From Dissophora ornata (lineage: Eukaryota > Mortierellomycota > Mortierellomycetes > Mortierellales > Mortierellaceae), in contig MU616984.1 of NCBI GenBank assembly GCA_025201705.1, forward strand, positions 1-28,360: 28,360 nucleotides of DNA, given 5' to 3'. Under the pieces are notes generated by a model. It made no database searches. It worked only from the letters and a program-made list of their open reading frames with translations, and had not been told where the DNA came from. This document shows, piece by piece, positions 10,942 through 19,910 of the stretch; positions within the stretch are counted from its first letter, which is position 1; each line of letters begins with the position of its first letter. The translations under genes were made by a program, and so were the position numbers.

Positions 10942-11590
10942 TCATGTATGGCTTGCATTGTCCGCAAGTCCACTCCGCTTTACTGTCCTATCATATATTG
11001 TCTGGATGGGGGTGGGAGCACCTGATCTAGTAGAGTGCAGCCGCCGTCTACATGCCATTCGTGGATCGAGTAGGTCATGATGAAACCATCATGAGAGAGG
11101 TGATATCGTTCAATGATGGAGTGTGTTGACATGCAGATAGACCAATGTAGATGATAGATGCTGGAGATCAGAAATGAATCGCATCGACAAACACAGAGAC
11201 GCTCTTTGCCGTTTCCTGTATGCCTCGAACACAAAACATAGGAAATGAATGCAAGCAAAGGCTTTCGTTGTATATAAACCAACAGCAACTCGCGCACGTT
11301 TCCCACTCTTTTTGCTTCCGCCCTAGTACCGTCCTCACCCTGTTCCTTCTCCTTCTCATTCTCTCATTCTTCTTTCTCCATTCACTCATCGCTCATCAGT
11401 CGTATAATTTTGAGAGACAGGTCAGCCCACAAGGGTGCACCCAAATACATATTTCGTCCTTTGCGCACCCGCCGACCTTTTTTCTGTCCTGGCTCCCTTG
11501 CCTGTCTCCTTTCGAGTTCATCGCTTCCCAATTCCATCACCCCGCAACGGTCGCCGCTCCACGTTTCCTTGCGCCTGAACAGTCAGTTGT

Positions 11591-11625
11591 TCCCTCCCTC
11601 CCTCCCCCTCCTCCCCTCCCTCCCC
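11591..11625 (-). promoter_or_regulatory. C-run tract with G-quadruplex potential on the minus strand
   Basis: Six or more C-runs of three to five bases are separated by single T or short CT loops, about 50-80 bases before the carrier ATG. The minus strand fits G3+N1-3 repeated at least four times. It lies in the promoter or 5' leader; whether it is transcribed is unknown. Confidence 0.5.
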
Positions 11626-11671
11626 GATCTTCCCCCAGTTCCTCCTCCCTTGTTCTGCGATCAAACACACC

Positions 11672-13788
11672 ATGGATTGGTTGGTGCTGACAAGTGCAGC
11701 AGCAGAGGTATGTGCACAACAGCTGAAATATGAAAGGTAGAGGCAGGCATGATGTCCAGAAGGAGAGGATATTTCACCCGCAGCAAATGAAATATCCTCT
11801 CCTGCAGGCGTGGTAGCATTCGCAGTCCATCTTCCGTGCCGTATTGCCTGTGAAGTCTGTGCTCCTGTGATTGTGTGCACTGACGAACCCCTTCTCCCAT
11901 TGCCCTCTGCCACTGATGCTGTCCTCGCCATGGTAGGCTGTCAGCCAAGTCCTCGTCGTGGTTGCATGCGGTGTTATCCTCTCGAGGACAGGATACCTCT
12001 CGCAGTCGGCACAGAAGGTAACCAGCCAGACGCTCTCGCCTTGCTTCCCTTTCATGATCTAATCAGATTGATTACATTTCTTTGAGTAGCCCCCCTTTAT
12101 TTAACCCACTCTTTGTTGTTCGATCTAGTCAATATCAAAAGTGAACCTGTACTTCATGACGCCATGTCTCCTGTTCACAAAGATAGTCTCAACCATCAAC
12201 TGGAACCAGTTCAAAGCCTTCTGGCCCATACCCGTCTTCTACGCCCTTTTCTCCGCTATATCCTGGCTTGTCTCCAAGGTCGGATCCCGTCTCTTGAGAT
12301 TCTCAGAAGACGAGGAAAAGTTTGTCATTGCATCGGTCCTATTCTCCAATACCAACACCTTACCGATAGCGCTGGTGCAGTCGTTGGCATTCAGTGCGGC
12401 TGGAGAACATCTTTTAAGGGACAAAAATGATACCAGGGAAGACGTTGCTGCCAGGTGAGATTTTTGGCGCGCATGTTATGATGTTTCTTATCTGATCCAC
12501 GAAGCTAAAGTGTTGTCGAATGATTTTACATAGAGGAATCTCATACATCCTGTTTTACGCCATCTTTGGAAATTTGGTGCGATGGTCCTACGGATTCACG
12601 TTGCTGGTACCAAAGAAGCAGGAAGACAGCAAGGACAGTATTCCAGCACCATCTGTGCTGATCAATGTCGACGTGCCAGTATCGAGGGATGGCGATGCCG
12701 CCTTTGCTCCAACCAAAAGTCCCACTCCTGCGCCCAACACCACAGATTACTTGCAACCTTACTCCGCTGCACAGTCACACTCCCCTTCAGTGTCGTTCAA
12801 GAGTCCCACAGAATCGGACGGAATGAGAATAGCCTTGACAGCTTACGAGGGACTGCGTCAAGTGCTGACGCCTCCGCTGATTACTGCACTGATGTCACTC
12901 GTCATCGGGCTCGTCCCTGTACTTCACCACCTCTTCATGAGCCCTGATTCGATAGTTTACAGGTTCCTTGTACGTCCGATCGAGAGCTGTGGTGCTTCAG
13001 CTATCCCGATGATCCTGCTCTGCCTTGGCGCTCAGGTTGTCCACTTTGCAACTACGTCAACTGAGCCGTCAGCTACAACCTTGATCAAAGATGGAAAGCA
13101 GAGACTGAAGAATGCGAAGCCTCCTCCTGTACTTTCATCGCTGGAGCAGACTGGATTGGGTATCTATAATCCTAGCCCGGATGAATTCTCGAGCGGCGAG
13201 GGGAGAAACGGCCATGAATCGTCTGCTCACAGCCCGTACAACACTTGCAACAGCGATGAAGTTGAGACTTATGGCGGCGGCATCGCGGCTGCACGCTCTC
13301 ACGCTTCGTCATCGGCTACTCTTCTTCAATACAACCAACCCATCTACATGACCTCGAACGGACGGCAAGGCTCGAGCTCGACTGCTTCAGAAGAGTCGGA
13401 GGAGGATAACGACGACCCTAACGAGACATCGCCACTGCTGAACTTGTCCAAATCAGCAAAGGAACCCCATCGCCTTATGCGTTGGGTCAGCCCAGTGTCT
13501 TTTATTTTGTTTGCAAGAATGGTCTTGGTACCACTAGTCTGTCTGCCCGCGATCATCTTCCACCCAGATAGTCTCTCACCAGTCTTGACGATGGACCCGA
13601 CATTCTCCCTGACACTCGTGCTGATTGTGGCAGCTCCTACGGCCATCAACCTAATCCAGATGTGCCAGATCGATGGGTTCTTTGAGAACGAGATGGCTTC
13701 GGTGCTGTTCTGGAGTTATTGTGTATTTGGTGTGCCCTGCGTGCTCGGATGGTCCATGGTGGGTCTTTGGGCTGCAGCCCGAGAGTGA
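11672..13788 (+). CDS. Auxin-efflux-carrier/Ecm3-like membrane transporter, four exons
   Basis: This is a membrane carrier of the PIN-like/Mem_trans family. Yeast relatives include Ecm3, whose substrate is poorly defined. Exons are 11672-11707, 11937-12017, 12129-12454 and 12534-13788, giving 565 residues. The N-terminal bundle has about five helices: AVSQVLVVVACGVILSRTGY, VNLYFMTPCLLFTKIV, FWPIPVFYALFSAISWLV, FVIASVLFSNTNTLPIALVQ and GISYILFYAIFGNLVRWSYG. A polar loop follows, then PPLITALMSLVIGLVPVLHH and IPMILLCLGAQVVHF. A long Ser/acidic cytosolic loop (about residues 350-470) precedes the C-terminal helices WVSPVSFILFARMVLVPLVC, TLVLIVAAPTAINLIQ and MASVLFWSYCVFGVPCVLGW. The crossover-type motifs SNTNTLPIALVQ and AAPTAINLIQ are family hallmarks. 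The first exon codes only 12 residues (MDWLVLTSAAAE), and intron 1 contains a strong hairpin. A different first exon cannot be excluded. Confidence 0.88.
11761..11803. repeat. Perfect 16-bp inverted repeat (hairpin) inside intron 1 of the carrier gene
   Basis: The arms AGGAGAGGATATTTCA (11761-11776) and TGAAATATCCTCTCCT (11788-11803) are exact reverse complements around an 11-base loop. It lies 53 bases after the donor at 11708 and 133 bases before the acceptor at 11936. In RNA it would be a stable 16-bp stem. Confidence 0.9.
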
Positions 13789-13928
13789 TACTATTGAACA
13801 GTCCATGTATGACATCCCAAGTCTGGCACTTGTAAATATTGACATCCATGAACATAAAGGAAGTTCTGCGGTATATGTTATTAGTATTATCTTAAATGTA
13901 AATGAATGTATCGATCTTGATCTAAAAT
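13789..13928. terminator. Convergent 3' ends of the Ecm3-like carrier and ABCC transporter A
   Basis: This 140-base AT-rich gap lies between two convergent stop codons. It holds AT-rich runs such as TGTTATTAGTATTATCTTAAATG and no canonical AATAAA. The 3' UTRs likely overlap. Confidence 0.4.
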
Positions 13929-16900
13929 TTAAATGGCCTGGCCTGATTGCTTCGCCAGACTATAAAAAAGTCCTTGTCTTTTCATCAACGCGCTTGGAGA
14001 GCCATACTCTTCGACGCGTCCTCTTTCGAGCACTAGAATCTTGTCAGAGTCCATAATCGTCTTGATCCGATGCGCAATCGTCAAAATCGTGCGATCTTTG
14101 AATTCCTTGCGGATCGTCTGTTGGATCAGCTCGTCCGTCTCGACATCCACGGCGGCTGTAGCTTCATCCAATACCAAGATCTTGGTTTTGCGGAGTAACG
14201 CACGTGCCAAGCAGACCAGTGAGCGCTGTCCCACGGAAAAGTTCTCGCCGTTTTGAGCGACTTCATACGATAGACCACCAGAAAGGGATGAGATGTACTC
14301 CTTCAAATGCGCGCGCTCGAGAGCCTCCCAGAGCTCTATGTCAGTCGCTTGGGCGAATGGGTCGAGGTTATCGCGGACTGTTCCTGAGAAGAGGATGGGA
14401 TCCTGAGGGATGATTGCGAGATGCTGACGGAGATGCTCTAATCCTACAGTCGAGATGTCGACCCCATCAATCTCAATCGACCCGCCATCCTCGTCGACCT
14501 TGATATCATCCAGCTCCACAGCCTTGGTAGACAAAGTATTTATGGCCTCCAAAGACTCCACAAACTGTGAGTCTGAGCCATTATGGCTGGCTTTGGCCCA
14601 ATGACTGTTCGCTGCCTCAATGATTCTGAACAACGCCAACGTAAGCGATGACTTGCCTGCCCCTGTTCTCCCAACAACGCCAATCTTTTCAGCAGGAAGT
14701 ACCTCAAAAGACACCTTCTTGAGCACCAAATCCATGCCCTGTCGATATCGTGTTGAATAATCCTTAAATACGATCCGTCCTTCAGTGGGCCAGTTTGTCG
14801 GCAAATTCCCGTCGGCGGGCAAGACCGCGGGGGCCTCTTCGTTCTTGTTAGAGTACTCTTGGATGCGTTCCACAGAGACCAGTTGGTTCTGGAGATCACT
14901 GTAACTCTTGATGAAGTACGTGATCGCAAAGGTCGCGTTCATTGCATACGACAATGCTAAGCCGGACATGGCCGGCCCCAAAGTCTTCCTCCCCAACACC
15001 GACAGCAGTGCCGTGGCGAATACAATCACAGCGCCGAGGAATTCGAGTCGGATGTGGAGCCAACGGCTCGTGATCGTGTACACAAAGTACGCGTTTGAGG
15101 AGCGGTCGGATTTGATAGCGTTTTGGAAGATGAGCCGATCATGAATTCGCATTGCTCGGATGGTGGACACACCAGAAAGGGTTTCGCCGAAATGTTGGTA
15201 GAGCGGGGATTTGGAGATAGAGTGGATTCGTTTGACCTGACGTGATGTGCGGACGTAAACGCGCTGGATTAGGAAATAGAAGATGGCGAGGAAGGGGATG
15301 ACGGCGAGAAAGATGGGGACGGAGATAGAGATGACGATGAGGGTGCCGAGGACGTTGGTGAGGAAGAAGTAAACATCGCTGATGTTGATGGGGAGGAGTT
15401 CGTCGACATTGTCGATGTCTGAAGAGAATCGGTTTACAATTCTTCCTACACTGTAAGATTTATAGGTGTGAGAATACTTTTATGCATTGTCATCAACCCA
15501 GGCATTCAGAGGCATATTTTGTCAACACTTACGGCGTCGTGTCAAAGAAACTGCAATGACATTAAATTGAATAGCGTGAAATCTCAGCGTTAGATTGTGT
15601 TCCCAAAAAACAAAATCTGAAAACACGATTTTTGTATCACCCTACCTCATTGGAAGCCTGAGAACCCTTTCCAGGAGCGCATCGTGCAAAATGCGCGAGG
15701 ACCGAACACCACCTCCAATGAAAACTGTCAGGTTTACACCCATATCCAGAGACGCGTAGAGCACGACGAGAGTAGCGTAAACCCCGAGAAATTTCCCGAC
15801 AGAGGGCTGATCCCCTGTTCCTTCTTTGGATGCCCAGTCCTGTAGCCAAAGGTTGATTCCAATCTGACTGGCTTGCGACAGCACAAATCCCATGGCGCTC
15901 ATGACTGAATATGTGTACGTTCTACGGTCCAAATGCGGTATTTACTTGGATTAGATCTCTGGGGTACACTCGGTGTTAGAGAGCAGATCATGAGTGTTGG
16001 GGGCGAGGTAACTTACGCTGCTTTGGCATAGTCTTTGAAAACAGCCCAACCGACGTTGCCCTGTGCTGCTTCTTCCTTCATGATCAATTCTGCACTATCG
16101 TCCTCCCTCTCGATCTCATCCTTCGTAGGTGTTACATCTACATCCTTTTCCTGCGTCATGCTGCCCTGGATTCCATCAACTGTAGCAGAGTCTTTCGTAT
16201 TGCCACCGGCTCCAGTTTCGGTCACATCCCGAGTCTTCTTTTCGTGGACAGTGTACTCGTCAATGAGCTGCTGGAAAGATCCATCTGCGGCCATCAGATC
16301 TGCGTAGCTTCCCACTTCATCGATGGAGCCATCTCTGATAATGACAATCTGATCGGCGTCGCTCAAATGGTGAACGCCGTGGGTGATAAGCAGGCGAGCC
16401 TTGTCATTGAGCAGACCATTCGGTCCGATGAGATTATCCCAAAGATGTTGATCAACGTGCGCGTCTACTGCACTCAGAGGGTCATCCAGTAGATAAATAT
16501 CCGCATTCTGGTATGCAGCGCGTGCTAACGACACTCGCTGCTTCTGACCGCCCGAGAGATTGATCCCACGCTCTCCGATTTCAGTCTGGTCACCAGCGGC
16601 GAGGATCTCGAGATCGGGAAGCAATCCTGAAGCAAACAAGATGCGGTCGTATCTCTCCTGATCGAAGGGCTTTCCAAAGATAATGTTTTCTCTGACAGTT
16701 GCATTGATGATCCATGCCTGTTGTGGTACATACGCACATTGACCACTGATCTGAACATGACCTTGCAGTTTGTACATGTCTCCAATGATAGCGCTCAGGA
16801 GCGAGGACTTGCCCTGCCCAACTCGACCCATGACAACCGTAAGACTGCCGAAAGGGGCTTGAAGATTGATGTCGGATAAGGTTGGACGATGATCCTTGCT

Positions 16901-19227
16901 TGAAGACTTCTCTCCATCCTCAGGAGGTGTTGTGCCGGGAGTTGCATTTAGACTATTCCATGAAAAGACACCATCCGTTACTTTGATCGCAGTGGATGGA
17001 GTATTGTTGCTGTTGTTTGCATCGCTGCTGGGAACAGACAGCATCACATCCGAGACTGGTCGCGATTGGTGCGGAGGCATCTCCAGATACTCAATCTGGG
17101 ACTCATCAATTTCTTCCTGCAACAAAAAGCCTTGAATACGCTTGACGGCGATGTTAAGAGAGATACTTTGGCTGATAATCTCGGAGGCCCGTCCGATCGG
17201 TCTCGAGAAACGACCGAATAACGTGATACTAACAAACACCACCTGGGCGGACATCGTACCTCTGGTACCATTGGGGCCGCCGACTAGCGTGTAGACGATG
17301 AACGAGAGCAAGGTCATGAGCGACGGCATAGAAGAATACATGAACATCATCACCGCGATCGTGACTCCAATGCGCCTTAGGTATTTGAGTTCCTTCGTTC
17401 GATAAACATTCAACTTGTCTTGGAACGAACGTTCCCAAGAATACAACTTCACTGCTCGGATACCGGACAGGATGTCTGTCAAAAGGCGGACCCTTCCATC
17501 CATAGCCTCCAACTTATTGTCCTTGGCTTTGTTGAGTACTCGTGCAACCACGCCTTGAATGGGGATCACTAGGGCCACGACACCGAGACCGGTGAAAGCA
17601 CTGGGACCCAGTTGGCGGTAGAGCAACCACATACCAAGAGCAATCTCAAAGGGTGCAGAGATGATCAAAGGCAAGAACATGACGGCCTGACTGACCCTGT
17701 CAGCATCGACGGACATATGGTTCGTGATCTCGCCTACAGTTGCCTCCCTTCTTGCGCCTGGCGAAAGTTTGAGTGACTTGCGATAGATCATTGACGTCAG
17801 GCCGGACCTGAGCTTGATGCCCAGATTAGTTCCTAGCTGATATAATTGTCCGCTGGCCATAGAAGAAATGATCGCCGTTGCGAACATGCCCACTGCCAAG
17901 ATCAGACCCAACGATGTCGATTGCGGTTGATCTGTCGAATAGGATGCCATGAAATTAAGGATAACATCCAAGAGGATGGGTTGAACATAGTCCATGATCG
18001 ATTCTGTAAGGGCAAAAATGATGATGGGTAACCAGGACCAACCCCCAGCTTTGAGGATGACCCAGAGCAAAGACGGGGTCTTATTGGCGAGTCTGCGTTT
18101 TTGGAGATGACGAACCCACACTACAGAGACGAATTCGTAGCTACGAATGGTTTGGATCTGGCGAGGCATCATGTTAGCAATATCGTCGTCGTCCAGCTGT
18201 CGCCGGTAGCCGAGCGAGATGGTGTGCTGCATAAAGTGGAAGCAGAGACGCGAGAAGAGGTTGGATTGATCATAAGCTGTTGGTTTATCCCACTCCTCGA
18301 TTGCTGCGTCTGTGGAGACATTGTTGGAAGAAGACGAAGGAAATGGTGGTGATGATGATGACAACGCTGATCGGGGCCAGGTCTCAGCGACGAATCCACA
18401 GCCAAGAGCACTGAAGAAGACGCAGAACGAAATGAACTGGGGCTGTGCAGCGAGGGCAAGGTCATGCATGGTACGGATACTGATGGCAGAGGTGATTAAA
18501 CAGACGACATAGAAAGCGAAGATGTGGGTTGAGGATCTGTTATCGAGCCTGTTCTCTAAATCGTTCAGTCCTGCTGCCAGTATCTATTCGTTGTCAATAA
18601 CCAAGCTAAGTGACATGGTTCTGTGCTTACACACCAGCCGTAGCGGCAAGTAGAGCGAAACATACAATGCGCAGAGAAAGACTTACCCACGCCATCAGCA
18701 GTGACGCTGTTCCGAATAAAGACGAGGGTAAACTGCTGTTATCATCGTACCCCCCCTCCTGCAAGAGCTGGACGATCCGCACGACAAGTGCTGCGCAGGC
18801 GGTCAACATGCAGACTGCCGAAGTCCAATACGTACATCGGCCCCAAGGAAGCAGACGCGGTCCTTTGAGGAGCTCCTCATTGCCAAGTAGGTGGTAAGTT
18901 CGTGCAATGAACAGTAAGATGGCCAGAGACGATGGTAAGCCGAGCAGGATACTATGCGTATGGAGAGTAAACAGATAGACAAACGAGTCAGAGACTGAAT
19001 AGAGTTGTACGTTTCGCACCAGAGTACAATGAAAGATTTACGTGTTATCGAAGCAGAGGGTGAGGTCGGTTCTGGTATCGCTAGTCGGACCCTGGTGAAA
19101 TGAGAGACGCAAACACAGACGAAGTGAGAACTGTTGGAACGGGGTTTCTCGAAGCAACTGCGTTTGTTCTGGAAGACAAGACCTGACATACCCATCCTTC
19201 AGAGTTCCCGCAATAGGTGGCACTCAT
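13929..19227 (-). CDS. ABCC-subfamily (MRP/Ycf1-type) transporter A, seven exons
   Basis: This is a full-length ABC exporter with layout TMD0-TMD1-NBD1-TMD2-NBD2. Family members move glutathione and other conjugates, often into the vacuole; the substrate here is unknown. Exons (minus) are 19227-19192, 19091-19042, 18951-18633, 18583-16017, 15921-15646, 15550-15533 and 15450-13929, giving 1595 residues. The N-terminus reads MSATYCGNSEGWGP followed by DLTLCFDNT, the usual opening of fungal MRPs. NBD1 has Walker A GRVGQGKSS (721-729), LSGGQ (811-815), Walker B IYLLDD (831-836) and a His in ITHG (870). Asp replaces the catalytic Glu, the normal ABCC asymmetry. NBD2 has GRTGAGKSS (1349-1357), signature FSVGQ (1493-1497), ILVLDEA (1513-1519) with catalytic Glu, and H-loop His1549. 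About 40 extra residues follow FRIIEAA in NBD2. The sixth exon is only 18 bases. The donor at 18632 (GTGTAAGC) is less typical. The gene is a tandem paralogue of transporter B. Confidence 0.93.
15533..15550 (-). other. 18-base microexon of ABCC transporter A
   Basis: The exon TTTCTTTGACACGACGCC is flanked by TTGCAG upstream (minus strand) and GTAAGT downstream. It completes the Ser codon of LRLPMS, encodes FFDTT and gives two bases of Pro, joining to VGRIVNRFSSD. The same peptide (SFFDVTP) lies inside a longer exon in the paralogue, which confirms the call. Confidence 0.9.
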
Positions 19228-19910
19228 GTTGGTGTGCCCTCCTTTCTCTCAAAATATAGAGGATGAGAAGCTGAAGACTGTTTGCACTGAAGGCTGATGA
19301 ATGCTATGGAGGAAGTAAAAGGGTGAAAACAACGCCAGGGTCTCTTAGTTGGTTTTATGGCCCTTTTTTTTTGTTTGTTTGAAATGCCCGGGTTGAAATA
19401 AGTTTGGTGAACCTTGTTCTAGAAGCGAAGCTGCGGAATCTGGCAGAAAAAAACTCCAATTGAAACGGAGCGATGGGCGGCACTCAGCCCGCATTTTTTT
19501 CTCCACTTATAGTTTCTCACAAGAAAAATAGAGTAATAACTGTCCAGGACCTTGGAGTCAAGCCGTCACTGGTTCTCATTTATGCCCTTCTCCAGAGTTC
19601 ATAGTCGATTATCCGGGGAAGAGGGGGCTTGCCATCTTGGGGGCTCAATTGCAGTCCTGGATCGACACCATATCAGAAGAACAAATTTACGATCGTCGTC
19701 ATGTATTCGCACCATATATGACGCGCATCGTACTTTCCGCTGTTGTTTACACAAAGCGACTGTGCGAGCAGGTGAACAAATTCGACTTTTCTGGCAACAG
19801 CCCAGAACAGCCCCTCTATTCACCGCGCAACGCATTTATTTACACAGGAGCCTGCATGCAGTCTTTTATTTCCTTCTCTACATTTCAATTGCCGACTGTA
19901 GGCGGCAGCT
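19228..19910. promoter_or_regulatory. Spacer between the two ABCC genes (promoter of A, 3' flank of B)
   Basis: About 680 bases with no supported gene. A T-run with GTTTG repeats lies near 19364-19380, and a CATAAAACC TATA-like string sits on the minus strand near 19353-19361, about 130 bases above the A start. Two plus-strand frames (19552-19914, 19637-19981) run antisense to the B 3' end and match nothing I know. Confidence 0.4.

Larger units (their letters stand above)
9354..11671. other. Long intergenic region between bL21m and the Ecm3-like carrier
   Basis: About 2.3 kb between two divergent genes, with no coding region I can support. It holds a GA-rich microsatellite (about 9568-9592), an AT-rich AAATAAAATAAAATAA run (about 9894-9910), a (GT)n microsatellite at 10922-10941, an 8-bp inverted repeat TCATGATG/CATCATGA at 11075-11094, and a CT-rich region from about 11310 that culminates in a C-run tract at 11591-11625. 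The short frames here match no family and lack codon or splice support. The pyrimidine-rich right part is probably the promoter and leader of the downstream gene. Confidence 0.5.

Noticed and set aside
11810..12085. Plus-strand 91-residue frame and a possible extra exon (SIFRAVLPVKSVLL) inside carrier intron 1
   Set aside because: The extra piece meets no good in-phase donor. Exon 1 (phase 0) joins directly to AVSQVLVVVACG, which matches the family.
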